64,000 bases of DNA from Bradyrhizobium niftali (GCF_004571025.1 NZ_SPQT01000002.1:310001-374000); one strand, 5' to 3'. Shown: positions 38,060 to 46,535, counted from the first letter of the stretch. The notes: a model not told the origin generated them from the letters alone. A program made the numbers and translations.

Positions 38060-38222
38060 GGTGTTGTCCTCGAGATTGATCCCGTTGTTCCGCCGTGGCT
38101 TTTCGCCTCCGGCAAAACCATCCTGCTCCAAACGATCCTAGCCTAGATGGTGGGCCCTCGCCATTGCAACGGCTGTTTGGCATCCCGCCACAATTGTGCC
38201 CAACCGGATGGGACGCGTTGCG

Positions 38223-38789
38223 TCAATTGTCGGCCAGTGCCTTGGCAACCGCCGTCTTGATCCGCGTATCGGTCGGCTCGATGGCCGAGGCAAACACCTC
38301 GGCGATATAGCCGTCACGCCCGATCAGGTATTTGTGGAAGTTCCAGCGCGGAACATCCTTCGGCCGCGCGTCGGCCGCCCATTTGTAGAACGGATGCGCC
38401 TTGGCGCCGACCACCACGACCTTGGCTGCGATCGGGAAGGTAACGCCGTATTGGTGGTGCGTGGTTTCCGTGATCTCGCTCGTTCCACCCGGCTCCTGGC
38501 CGCCGAAATCGTTGGAGGGCACGCCAATCACGGTGAGTCCGCGCTCGCGAAACTCGCTCCAGAGCTCTTGCAGGCCTGCATATTGCGGAGTGTAGCCGCA
38601 GAGCGAGGCCGTGTTGACCACCAGCAGAGGCTTGCCGGTGAAAGCGGCGAGGCGGATGTCGTCGCCGGACAATGCCGGGAAGGAGAAGGCGTAGGCCGCG
38701 ATCCGACTCATGCCGCCATCGGCGAACGCGCGCGTCACCGGCGCGACGGCGCCTGCAAGCGCTGCGACGAGCATGGTCCTGCGGTTCAT
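38223..38789 (-). CDS. Exported glutathione peroxidase-like thiol peroxidase
   Basis: A 188-aa protein from ATG 38789. MNRRTMLVAALAGAVAPVTRAFA is a Tat-like/Sec signal, unusual since most bacterial homologs are cytoplasmic. The peroxidase part shows NTASLCGYTPQY with the peroxidatic Cys64, then YAGLQELWSEFRERGLTVIGVPSNDFGGQEPG, and WNFHKYLIGRDG near the end with the conserved Trp/Asn. It reduces hydroperoxides, probably with a periplasmic thiol donor. ATG 38792 is equally possible. The leader between it and the deacetylase is 160 bp. Confidence 0.9.
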   Translation of the reverse strand: MNRRTMLVAALAGAVAPVTRAFADGGMSRIAAYAFSFPALSGDDIRLAAFTGKPLLVVNTASLCGYTPQYAGLQELWSEFRERGLTVIGVPSNDFGGQEPGGTSEITETTHHQYGVTFPIAAKVVVVGAKAHPFYKWAADARPKDVPRWNFHKYLIGRDGYIAEVFASAIEPTDTRIKTAVAKALADN

Positions 38790-38898
38790 CATGACGGCAT
38801 CCCCCCGAAATGATCCGGGGCGCATGTTACTCCGCCGCTGCGATTGGCCTCGTCAACACCGCGTTATCTGGACGCGAAACCACTTCGCTCGAAACGCC

Positions 38899-40617
38899 CT
38901 AGTACAGGCGGACGATGAAATCGGTGCCTTCGCCGGTCTCGCCCTGGTTGATGCCCTGGTCGGAGACGATGATCGAGCCGCCAGAGGTCAGCATCTCGTT
39001 GACCTTCGCCATGGTGTCGGCGGGGATCGCGATGCGGTCGAGCGCCTCGGCCGGGCTGTCCGGCGTGATCGCCGGCTTTGCCGCGACGGGAATCACGGCG
39101 GCGCCACGCTGGCGGCGCGTCACGCGGCTGTCATCCTCGCGTGCGGCGGAGCGAGCGGAGACGGGCAGCGAAATCACCGACCAATGCAGTGCATTGGCGT
39201 CGGTCTTGTCGACTTCGGCGGTGAAGACATGCGTGCCGAGCGGCCGGTCGCTGGCGGCGATCGTGACCGGCGCCTCGAACAGTGGCGCGAAATTCTGCCG
39301 CACGTAGAGCTTGGAATCCTTGCGGCTGATGAAGACCGCGATCTGGCCGGCCCGCTTGGGAGCCTCCGGCTTCGCCGCCGGCATGGGATCGGCAGCGCGG
39401 CTCTCGTCCTTTTTGGCGTCCGCGGGTGCCGCAGCCGTCACGGCGGCGTCAGGCTTCTTTGCAGTGCCGGCCGCTTCAGTCTTGGCAGGCTCCGCAGTCT
39501 TGGCGGGCTCCGCCTTTGCGGGCTCGGACTTCGGCGCATCTGCCGGTTCGGTCTTGGCGGTGCCGACCTTGTCGGCGGGCTTGTCGCCGGCGGCGGTTGT
39601 CGCCTTGGCCGCTTCCGCGGAATCGGTCGGCTTCGCATCAGCGTTCGCCGGCCTGGTGGTTTCTTGCGATTGCAGCCTGGCCGCGCCAGACGCTTCGGCG
39701 GTTTTCGTCTCGGGCAGGGCAGGCGCTTCAACCTTGTCGGCCGGTGCGGCCGCTTCCTCGCGGGCCGGCGCATTGCCGGTCGTGATGTCCGACATCACGG
39801 TGTGGCCGACCGACGAGCGCAGCTCGAGCACGCTGTCGGCGCTGGCGGTCCTGGTCTCGAGCGGTTTGGCGTCAGTGACCTTGGCTTGCGCCGCGCCCTT
39901 GTCGGCCTTGTCGGCGGTATTGGTCTGAGGCTCGACGCTGGCCGCAGGCTGCGGCGGCACGCGCACTGAGGCGAGCAGAGGATGCGAGAAGTTTTGTGGT
40001 GACATCTGGCCGGGCGCGACGATCACGCGCGCGCCCATCTTGGTCCAATTCCACATCTTCACCGCGAACGCCATCGGCATGCGGATGCAGCCATGCGAGG
40101 CCGGATAACCCGGCAGCACGCCGGCATGCATGGCGACGCCGGACCAGGTGATCCGCTGCATGAACGGCATCGGCGCGCCGCTATAGATGTTGGAGTGGTG
40201 GAATTTGTGCTTCTGGATGACGCTGAACACGCCCATCGGCGTCGAATGGCCCTTCATGCCTGTCGACACCGGGGATTCCGCGAACACGCCGTTGGTGTCG
40301 TAGACCGTCACCTTCTGCCGGTCGATCGAGACGACGATGACGAGCGGCCCTTGCGGCTTGGTGCCGACTTCCTTCTCGGCAACCCCGTTCTTGCCGGCCG
40401 CGCCGCGCTTCTGCGGCTTCTGGCGTACGACTTCGGGATGCCGATCCTGCCGGGAGACGTAGGACCCGTCGGAATAATCCGTCCAGTAGTAAAATGCTGC
40501 TTCCGCCTGGCTTGCCGTACCGATTGCGCCCGCCGCCGTCAAAATGGCGACCTGCCACAGCCGCATCGGCTTTGCAGCAGAACCGGACCCGTTCACGCTA
40601 TTCATCCTCGAATCCAT
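38899..40617 (-). CDS. L,D-transpeptidase (YkuD domain) with long linker and degenerate second domain
   Basis: A 572-aa exported protein. A hydrophobic signal lies around residues 19-40. The YkuD domain spans about 90-200, with VAMHAGVLPG and the active-site SHGCIRMPM (Cys177). It cross-links or anchors to peptidoglycan through meso-DAP. Residues 215-425 are a low-complexity Ala/Lys/Pro/Thr region full of DAK/PAK motifs. Then a segment AVFISRKDSKLYVRQNFAPLFEAPVTIAASDRPLGTHVFTAEV resembles the start of a YkuD fold without its Cys motif. An isolated envelope gene. Confidence 0.9.
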   Translation of the reverse strand: MDSRMNSVNGSGSAAKPMRLWQVAILTAAGAIGTASQAEAAFYYWTDYSDGSYVSRQDRHPEVVRQKPQKRGAAGKNGVAEKEVGTKPQGPLVIVVSIDRQKVTVYDTNGVFAESPVSTGMKGHSTPMGVFSVIQKHKFHHSNIYSGAPMPFMQRITWSGVAMHAGVLPGYPASHGCIRMPMAFAVKMWNWTKMGARVIVAPGQMSPQNFSHPLLASVRVPPQPAASVEPQTNTADKADKGAAQAKVTDAKPLETRTASADSVLELRSSVGHTVMSDITTGNAPAREEAAAPADKVEAPALPETKTAEASGAARLQSQETTRPANADAKPTDSAEAAKATTAAGDKPADKVGTAKTEPADAPKSEPAKAEPAKTAEPAKTEAAGTAKKPDAAVTAAAPADAKKDESRAADPMPAAKPEAPKRAGQIAVFISRKDSKLYVRQNFAPLFEAPVTIAASDRPLGTHVFTAEVDKTDANALHWSVISLPVSARSAAREDDSRVTRRQRGAAVIPVAAKPAITPDSPAEALDRIAIPADTMAKVNEMLTSGGSIIVSDQGINQGETGEGTDFIVRLY

Positions 40618-40805
40618 AATCCAAATCAGACATTAGTCTTTGCAGAGGGGATACGCGTTCACCAGCAGGGCGGTTCTGCCATCAGCTACATTTGTCCAAG
40701 ACGTAGCAAAAAAGCCTCACGGAGCGGTAAACGGCGGCTTGTCCGCCGCCTTCCTGTCCGGCCGTCGCATCCCTACATTGCGGGCATTCGTTACCGGAGA
40801 ACTTC

Positions 40806-41354
40806 ATGTCATCTCGTTTCCCCGGTCTTTCCGGCATCCGCTTGAAAGGCCTTGCTTTATTCCTCCTGGCTCTGGTCGTGCCGATGGCTTCCGCCCTGGC
40901 TGCCGACGAGCCGGATCTGATCTTCCGCCGTTCGACCGTCTTCAAATGGGTCAGCCCGAACGACAAGCTCGCGACCTACGGCCTCGACGATCCCGAGGTG
41001 GAAGGCGTCGCCTGTCATTTCACCGTGCCGGAGAAGGGTGGTTTCAAGGGCTGGCTCGGCCTTGCCGAGGAGGTCTCGGACATCTCGCTCGCCTGCCGCC
41101 AGGTCGGTCCGATCAAGTTCAAGAACAAGATGGAGCAAGGCGACGACATGTTCCGCCAGCGCCGTTCGCTGTTCTTCAAGAAGATGCAGATCGTGCGCGG
41201 CTGTGACGCCAAGCGCAACGTCCTAGTCTACATGGTCTATTCGGACAAGCTGATCGAGGGGTCGCCGAAGAACTCGACCTCGACCGTGCCGATCATGCCG
41301 TGGGGACCGGCGGACGCCAACGTCCAGAAGTGCGGCGAGTTCTTCACTCAGTGA
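40806..41354 (+). CDS. creA: CreA family protein
   Basis: A 182-aa precursor with a hydrophobic signal (LKGLALFLLALVVPMASALA, cleaved near residue 33). The mature part follows the CreA pattern: VFKWVSPNDKLATYGLDDPEVEGVACHFTVPEKGGFKGWLGLAEEVSDISLACRQVGPI, and RRSLFFKKMQIVRGCD with paired Cys. CreA proteins are periplasmic and of unknown function. The TGA stop sits inside the first unit of a 23-bp tandem repeat. ATG 40806. Confidence 0.93.
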   Translation: MSSRFPGLSGIRLKGLALFLLALVVPMASALAADEPDLIFRRSTVFKWVSPNDKLATYGLDDPEVEGVACHFTVPEKGGFKGWLGLAEEVSDISLACRQVGPIKFKNKMEQGDDMFRQRRSLFFKKMQIVRGCDAKRNVLVYMVYSDKLIEGSPKNSTSTVPIMPWGPADANVQKCGEFFTQ

Positions 41355-41432
41355 CGCCGTCTGCGTTCACTCAGTGACGCCGTTGCGTTCGCCCGGTGAG
41401 GCGTTTGCGTTCACTCGGTGACGGCAGTGCGG
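41343..41432. repeat. Four tandem units of 22-23 bp at the creA stop codon
   Basis: Units start at 41343, 41366, 41388 and 41410, each a variant of TTCACTCAGTGACGCCGTTGC. The first includes the last codons and stop of creA. The fourth includes the stop codon of the minus-strand frame 41411-41629. Confidence 0.85.
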
Positions 41433-41629
41433 CTGACGCGCGGTTTTGCGAGATGCGAGCCGGTCAGCCGCACGAACATCTGCGGCGCGGCTTCAAAGCC
41501 GCGGCTCGATTGCAGCGCCATTTCGCCCGGCGAGGTGGCGAGGCTGCGAACAGCTCGTTGATCTCCGCGGTCCGTCCCCTGGTCCGCCTCGCGCGTCGTT
41601 GCGCGATCTTGCGCCATCATGATGGCCAT
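41411..41629 (-). CDS. Possible small protein or gene remnant (72 aa)
   Basis: Reading from ATG 41629 the second half (MALQSSRGFEAAPQMFVRLTGSHLAKPRVSRTAVTE) has strongly biased GC3 codon use and looks coding. The first half is less convincing, and in the overlapping frame a different phrase (EINELFAAS) appears, which would suggest an old frameshift. It ends within the tandem repeat, convergent with creA. No family is recognised. Confidence 0.35.
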   Translation of the reverse strand: MAIMMAQDRATTREADQGTDRGDQRAVRSLATSPGEMALQSSRGFEAAPQMFVRLTGSHLAKPRVSRTAVTE

Positions 41630-42035
41630 CCCTCACGTGATCGCGCCAGGTGATCCGGGCGTCTCGGTTTCGATGGCTTGGGTCGCAGCCGAAGCGCCCC
41701 CGGTTCGACAGGGCCCAACCTTCGTTTGGCTTCTCTTCAGCAGAAAAACGTAAAACGCGTGTGAAGCGCGGAAGGCGCACGCATGACGGCCGCCATGCCC
41801 TACGCATATCGCGCTGGAACAAGGACTTGCCGGGTTCCCTTGAGCTGCGGTGCAACCTGACTGAAATGATTGGCATTTTCCGAGAATTGTTTCGTGGCAT
41901 CGCGCCTGACGAAACAATTCTCACGGAGATGAAACCATTTTCCGTCTTTGGCGCATCACGCGCGAAACCACCCATGGTTATCAGCTTCACAACGACGACG
42001 GCGCACCGCCGGCGGCGGAATTGAGGGACAAGACC
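41630..42035. other. Intergenic region without a recognised gene
   Basis: About 400 bp of average GC lie between the small minus-strand frame and the exported peptide gene. Around 41874-41925 GGCATTTTCCGAGAATTGTT and GAAACAATTCTCACGGAGAT contain the inverted pair GAGAATTGTTTC/GAAACAATTCTC, a 12-bp repeat (41882-41893 and 41910-41921) that could be a hairpin or operator. Nothing else is evident. Confidence 0.35.
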
Positions 42036-42200
42036 ATGCGCGCACTCAGCTTTATCCTTGCTTTCGGTTTCGTCCTCGCCGGTTCCTCGTTCGCGGGCGC
42101 GCCCGACGGCAATCTGCCCGGTATCGGCACCTTCCAGTACAGCGGCTCGCCGGTCATCGCCCCGGCGCCGCAGCCGATCGTGGTCGCCGCGCGCTTCTGA
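42036..42200 (+). CDS. Small exported protein (54 aa)
   Basis: ATG 42036 is preceded by GAGGGACAAG. The signal peptide MRALSFILAFGFVLAGSSFAGA is followed by a short Pro/Gly-rich mature part (PDGNLPGIGTFQYSGSPVIAP...VVAARF). It is too short for most gene callers. It is followed 34 bases on by another exported protein gene in the same direction, so the two may form a unit. The function is unknown. Confidence 0.75.
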   Translation: MRALSFILAFGFVLAGSSFAGAPDGNLPGIGTFQYSGSPVIAPAPQPIVVAARF

Positions 42201-42234
42201 TCGCCAACAAGAAAATCAGCCGGCAAAGGCCATC

Positions 42235-42597
42235 ATGTTCCTTCGTTTCTGCGCCGCAGTGTTCATTTCCCTCGTGACCATCACGTCCGTACAGGCGCAG
42301 GTGCGCGCGCCCTCCAGGATCCCCGACCCTCGCGGCGAATTCGTTCGTCAGTGCGCGCCCCGCATGCAGGGTCGCTGGGAACATCCGGAGGAAGTTTGCG
42401 GCTGCCTGCATGACCATGCCGCCGCCGTCGTCGAGGACCGCGATCTGCGCGAGGCGCTGTTGCGGGGCATCAGCGAAACCGGCGTGCCGACGATCGAGAC
42501 CGATTGGGTGCCGACGTCCAAGCAGGGCGAGATCGGCCCAACCTTCACCAAGATCGCCAAGCCCACCTTGCAGTGCATGTTCGATCCGGCGAAGTAG
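42235..42597 (+). CDS. Exported hypothetical protein with Cys pairs
   Basis: A 120-residue precursor from ATG 42235 with the signal MFLRFCAAVFISLVTITSVQAQ. The mature part has four Cys: VRQCAPRMQGRW, EVCGCLHDHAAAVV and LQCMFDPAK, suggesting disulphides in the periplasm. The CGCLHD segment superficially recalls a CxCxxH metal site, but nothing more supports that. The family is not recognised. The longer frame from 42058 overlaps the preceding small gene and lacks a signal at its start. Confidence 0.75.
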   Translation: MFLRFCAAVFISLVTITSVQAQVRAPSRIPDPRGEFVRQCAPRMQGRWEHPEEVCGCLHDHAAAVVEDRDLREALLRGISETGVPTIETDWVPTSKQGEIGPTFTKIAKPTLQCMFDPAK

Positions 42598-42609
42598 CCT
42601 CTCAGGTCA

Positions 42610-42855
42610 TCATTTCGTTTTTGGACCGTGCCGCGGCACGCAGGAACTCGTGCGCGAGATGCCCTTGTCGGTCATCTTCGCGCCGCGCACCTCCTTGACC
42701 TGTCCGGCCGGGCAGGTTCCGTCATCCACCAGCACACGCTGGCCCAATTTGAGATCCACGACGTCCTGCTCGCGCCCGATGGTGCCTGCGCGTGCCGTTG
42801 AGGCGAGCGCGATGGCGATCAGGAGCGAGAGGCAGGCTGCGCGGCGGAGTGACAT
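42610..42855 (-). CDS. Exported small hypothetical protein
   Basis: An 81-aa precursor. Signal peptide MSLRRAACLSLLIAIALASTARA; mature part TIGREQDVVDLKLGQRVLVDDGTCPAGQVKEVRGAKMTDKGISRTSSCVP with one Cys pair. The order LGQRVLVDDGTCPAGQVKEV...RTSSCVP looks like a recurrent rhizobial short exported family (a DUF6719-type protein), though the name is from memory and unverified. It lies convergent to the preceding gene with 12 bp between stops. Confidence 0.8.
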   Translation of the reverse strand: MSLRRAACLSLLIAIALASTARAGTIGREQDVVDLKLGQRVLVDDGTCPAGQVKEVRGAKMTDKGISRTSSCVPRHGPKTK

Positions 42856-42922
42856 GATGAGGGCTCCCGGAATCGATGCCGCAATGTAGGGATCGGTCGG
42901 CGATTCTGATAGCGAAGCTTCG

Positions 42923-44392
42923 TCACGCTCGCCGCGCCGATCTGCCGTTCACGCGCAACGCCGCACGCGATTCCCGCGCGAGCCGCTCCGCGGACGCCAC
43001 GAGCTTCGGAACTGCGTGCCCCGAAAATCCGAGCACGAAGCCGGGCAGGGGGCGTGCGCGCGAATATGTGTCGGCCAACAGCCAGCCTTCTGCGCCGGCC
43101 GCCTGCTTCGCCTCTGCCGCGACCGACAGATCGACCGACGGATCGAACCTTGCGACAAGATGCAGGCCCTGCGACGGCACCGGCACGGACAGCACACCGT
43201 CGGATCTGGCCTCCAGCGTCTCGGCCAGCGCGTCGCGTGCCTCGCGATAGAGCTTTCGCACCCGCTTCAGGTTTGCGGCAAAGGCGCCGGAGTTGAGCAT
43301 GTCGGCCACCGCGCCTTCCATCAGAGTCCCGGGAAAGCGGTCGAGCGCCGCGCGCGCGGCCGTCACGTCGGCGATCAGGCGCTCGGGCAGGGCGCAATAG
43401 CCGATGCGCAGGCCCGGAAACAGCGTCTTGGCAAACGTGCCCATGTAGATCACGCGCTGGAGGCGATCGATGCCGGCAAGCGACATCAGCGGCGCGCCGT
43501 CATAACGGAACTCGCTGTCGTAATCGTCCTCGAGGACGAAGGCGCCGGCCTGCCTGGCCCAGTCGAGCAGCTCGAGCCGCCGCGGCATCGACATCTGCAC
43601 GCCCAGTGGAAACTGGTGCGACGGCGTCACATAGGCCGCGCGCGCGGACGGCGCCGCCGTGCGGCCCTTGGCGATACGCATCCCGTGCTCGTCGACGGGG
43701 ACGGCCACGGTGCGATAGCCGCAATGCGCGATCGTCTTGCGTGCGGTGGGATATCCCGGGTCCTCGCACCAGACCTGGTCGCCCGCCTTCAGGATCGCGC
43801 TCAGCACGATGCGCAGCGCGTGCAGCGTGCCTGACGTCAGCATGATCTGGTCGGGGTCGCAGCGCAGGCCGCGCGCCGACAGCAGATGATCGGCAATCGC
43901 CGCACGCAGTTCGCGGCTGCCGCGCGGATCGCCATAGTGCAGATGCTCGGCCCCGAACGCGCGCATGCGCCGGCCGACGAAGGCGCGGAAGCGCTGCACC
44001 GCGCGCTCGTCGATATGGGTGCAGCCAAGCGTGAACGCGCCTTGCTGCGGCGCTTCGACCGTCGCCTTCGGCTTCTTCGGCTCGGCCGCGCGTGACGGGA
44101 TGCGAGCGGCGACGAAGGTGCCGGAGCCGACGGTGGCTTCCGCAAAGCCGTCGGCGATCAGGCGTTCATAGGCGGCGACGACGGCGTTGCGGCGGAAGCC
44201 CGTTTGCCGCGCCAGCGTCCGCGAGGGCGGCAGCGGCTCGCCGGGCTTGACGAGGCCTGAGACGATCATCTCGCACAGTGCCTGGTACAGCCGGTGCGCC
44301 GCGGACGCGCCGGCCGTGATGTGCGCCCCGGTGAGGTCGAGCGGCAATTCGGCCTTGGCGGCCGAGGGAGAATTGGTCGGAATTTTTTGCAT
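42923..44392 (-). CDS. MocR-type PLP-dependent transcriptional regulator
   Basis: A 489-aa fusion of a GntR winged helix (residues about 35-105: HRLYQALCEMIVSGLVKPGEPLPPSRTLARQTGFRRNAVVAAYERL) with a fold-type I aminotransferase-like domain. The PLP-site Asp is in VWCEDPGYPTAR, and the expected Lys region reads YMGTFAKTLFPGLRIGYCALP. ATG 44392 begins MQKIPTN; an upstream ATG adds eight residues. It is divergent from the PNPOx-like gene, 76 bp away, with a TGGAATTGTTCCA palindrome between. It probably controls that gene and the M20 gene. Confidence 0.93.
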   Translation of the reverse strand: MQKIPTNSPSAAKAELPLDLTGAHITAGASAAHRLYQALCEMIVSGLVKPGEPLPPSRTLARQTGFRRNAVVAAYERLIADGFAEATVGSGTFVAARIPSRAAEPKKPKATVEAPQQGAFTLGCTHIDERAVQRFRAFVGRRMRAFGAEHLHYGDPRGSRELRAAIADHLLSARGLRCDPDQIMLTSGTLHALRIVLSAILKAGDQVWCEDPGYPTARKTIAHCGYRTVAVPVDEHGMRIAKGRTAAPSARAAYVTPSHQFPLGVQMSMPRRLELLDWARQAGAFVLEDDYDSEFRYDGAPLMSLAGIDRLQRVIYMGTFAKTLFPGLRIGYCALPERLIADVTAARAALDRFPGTLMEGAVADMLNSGAFAANLKRVRKLYREARDALAETLEARSDGVLSVPVPSQGLHLVARFDPSVDLSVAAEAKQAAGAEGWLLADTYSRARPLPGFVLGFSGHAVPKLVASAERLARESRAALRVNGRSARRA

Positions 44393-44436
44393 GGAATTGG
44401 CACTATCGCAGACCAAATCGGCCGCTACAACTGCTC

Positions 44437-44449
44437 TGGAATTGTTCCA
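44437..44449. promoter_or_regulatory. Candidate MocR operator
   Basis: TGGAA-TTG-TTCCA is a palindrome in the MocR/PNPOx gap. A direct copy of TGGAATTG occurs at 44392-44399, 45 bases away, overlapping the MocR start codon. Two sites with direct/inverted halves are usual for MocR-type regulators. Confidence 0.5.
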
Positions 44450-44468
44450 ATCCGCAACAGGAGCGGCC

Positions 44469-45194
44469 GTGAGCCAGACCGAGACTTCAAATTCCTATCC
44501 GACGTCAGCGCGCAATCAGGTGAAGCGCCGTCACGACCGCGGCTTCTACGATCACGACACGGTTCATCGCATCCTGGATTCCTCGATGCTCTGCCACGTC
44601 TCCTACGCGATCGACGGGCAGCCCTATTGCACGCCGACCTTCTTCTGGCGCGAGGGGACGAAGCTCTACTGGCACGGCTCGAGCGCCAGCCGCATGCTGC
44701 GCAACCAGACCAGGGGCGAGCGCGTCTGCCTCACGGTCGCCCACCTCGACAGCCTCGTGCTGGCGCGCTGCGGCTTCAACCACTCCGCCGACTACCGCGC
44801 GGTGATGGCGTTCGGCACGGCCTATCTCGTCACCGACCCCGAAGAGAAGGAGCGGGCGGTGATCGCCATGGTCGACCGCTTTTTCCCGGACCGCACCGCG
44901 AGCCTGCGGGCGAGCAACACGCAGGAGATCAAGGCGACCTCCTTCATCGCCATGGAGATCGAGGAGGCCTCGGCCAAGATCCGCGCCAAAGGGGTTGCCG
45001 ACGACGACGAGGACTATGCGTTGCCGATCTACGCCGAGCGCATTCCCGTGCGCACCGTGCTCGGCGCGCCGGAGCCGTGCCCGCGCCTGCTCGACGGCGT
45101 AACGCGCCCTGCCACGCTCAATGGCTATTCCGAAGGCCGCCTGCTCGAAGATGCATTGCGGGATGCTTATTTTGTGGAGTACCCGAACGGCTGA
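44469..45194 (+). CDS. Pyridoxamine 5'-phosphate oxidase family (FMN-binding split barrel) protein
   Basis: A 241-aa flavin-binding split-barrel protein. HRILDSSMLCHVSYAIDGQPYCTPTFFWREGTKLYWHGSSASRMLRN is the family phosphate/FMN segment near residues 35-85, and VCLTVAHLDSLVLARCGFNHSADYRAVMAFGTAYLV follows. It most resembles Nim/PNPOx-like proteins of general flavin oxidoreductase type. The start is GTG 44469 with CAGGAG 7 bases before. The partner PLP-regulator suggests a vitamin B6 or amine-related role, which is inference. It is followed at 53 bp by the M20 gene. Confidence 0.85.
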   Translation: MSQTETSNSYPTSARNQVKRRHDRGFYDHDTVHRILDSSMLCHVSYAIDGQPYCTPTFFWREGTKLYWHGSSASRMLRNQTRGERVCLTVAHLDSLVLARCGFNHSADYRAVMAFGTAYLVTDPEEKERAVIAMVDRFFPDRTASLRASNTQEIKATSFIAMEIEEASAKIRAKGVADDDEDYALPIYAERIPVRTVLGAPEPCPRLLDGVTRPATLNGYSEGRLLEDALRDAYFVEYPNG

Positions 45195-45247
45195 AATCGG
45201 CTAGCTTGCGCGCTCCTTGGGACCATTCGAATGCCTGGAGTTGCCTG

Positions 45248-46525
45248 ATGAATGCCGAAACGCAGCAGAGGATTCTCGACGCCGTCGATGCCGGCTTCGA
45301 AGCCCAGCTTGCGACCACCCGCGATTTCGTCGCGATCCCCTCGACCCGCGGGGCCGAGGGGCCGTGCCAGGACATGATCGGCGACCTCCTGCGCGCGCGC
45401 GGCTACGAGGTCGACGACTGGCACATCAATGTCGACGACTTGAAGGATCTGCGCGGCTTCGGTCCGATCGAGCATGATTTCTCCAAGGCGCGCTCGGTGG
45501 TGGGCACCTACCGTCCGCAAACCAATGGCGGCAAATCACTGATCCTCCAGGGCCACTGCGACGTGGTGCCGGCAGGCCCGCTGGAATTGTGGGACACGCC
45601 GCCATTCTCGCCCGTCATCAAGGACGGCAAGATGTTCGGCCGCGGTGCCTGCGACATGAAATCGGGCACGATCGGCGCACTCTATGCGCTGGACGCGATC
45701 AAGGCCGCGGGCCTCAAGCCGACGGGGCGGATTCACTTCCAGTCCGTCATCGAGGAGGAGAGCACCGGCGTCGGCGCGCTCTCGACGCTCCAGCGCGGCT
45801 ACCGCGCGGACGCCTGCTTCATACCGGAGCCGACCGGCGGCAAGATGGTGCGCTCGCAGGTCGGCGTGATCTGGTTTCGCCTGCGCGTGAAGGGCCATCC
45901 GACCCATGTCGCGTTCGCCGGCTCCGGCTCCAATGCGATCATGGCGGCCTATCATCTCGTCCATGCCCTGCAAAAGCTCGAGATCGAATGGAACGAGCGG
46001 GCAAAGGCCAATCGCCATTTTGGGACGATCAACCATCCCATCAACTTCAACCCCGGCATCATCAAGGGCGGCGATTGGGCCTCCAGCGTGCCGGCCTGGT
46101 GCGACGTCGACTGCCGCATCGCGATCCTGCCGGGCTGGTCGGTGGCCGATCACCAGAAGGAGATCTTGGCCTGCGTCACTGCTGCCTCGCGCAATCACCG
46201 CTTCCTGGCCAACAACCCGCCGGAGGTCGAATGGTCCGGCTTCCTGTCGGAAGGCTATGAGCTGACCGACGCGGCGGTGCCCGAGGCCGCATTCGGCAAG
46301 GCCTTCAACAAGGTCTATGGCGGCGCCGTCGAGGACCTCGTCTTCACCGCGCTCACCGACACCCGCTTCTACGGCCTCAATCACGGCATCCCGAGCCTCT
46401 GCTTCGGCGCCAGCGGCGGCGAGATGCACGGCTTCAACGAATATGTCGATCTGGACTCGCTGAAGAAGACGACCAAGGCCATGGCGCTGTTCATCGCGGA
46501 GTGGTGCGGGGTGGAGAAGGCGTAG
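45248..46525 (+). CDS. M20 family metallo-deacylase (ArgE/DapE-type)
   Basis: A 425-aa zinc aminoacylase/deacetylase. Metal ligands are in place: ILQGHCDVVPAGP (His, Asp; about residue 103), GRGACDMKSG (Asp), VIEEESTGVGA (Glu-Glu), FIPEPTGG (Glu), and the C-terminal GGEMHGFNEYV (His). The dimerisation domain starts with RVKGHPTHVAFAGSGSNAI. GGAG lies 7 bases before ATG 45248. It removes an acyl group from an amino acid derivative. Its likely co-transcription with a PNPOx-like gene under MocR control gives no definite substrate. Confidence 0.92.
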   Translation: MNAETQQRILDAVDAGFEAQLATTRDFVAIPSTRGAEGPCQDMIGDLLRARGYEVDDWHINVDDLKDLRGFGPIEHDFSKARSVVGTYRPQTNGGKSLILQGHCDVVPAGPLELWDTPPFSPVIKDGKMFGRGACDMKSGTIGALYALDAIKAAGLKPTGRIHFQSVIEEESTGVGALSTLQRGYRADACFIPEPTGGKMVRSQVGVIWFRLRVKGHPTHVAFAGSGSNAIMAAYHLVHALQKLEIEWNERAKANRHFGTINHPINFNPGIIKGGDWASSVPAWCDVDCRIAILPGWSVADHQKEILACVTAASRNHRFLANNPPEVEWSGFLSEGYELTDAAVPEAAFGKAFNKVYGGAVEDLVFTALTDTRFYGLNHGIPSLCFGASGGEMHGFNEYVDLDSLKKTTKAMALFIAEWCGVEKA

Positions 46526-46535
46526 GTCTCTCGAC

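Noticed and set aside
38710..39969. A 419-residue plus-strand frame rich in Gly/Arg/Leu
   Set aside because: It is antisense to the L,D-transpeptidase linker; its repetitive look is the complement of the Ala/Lys/Pro region.
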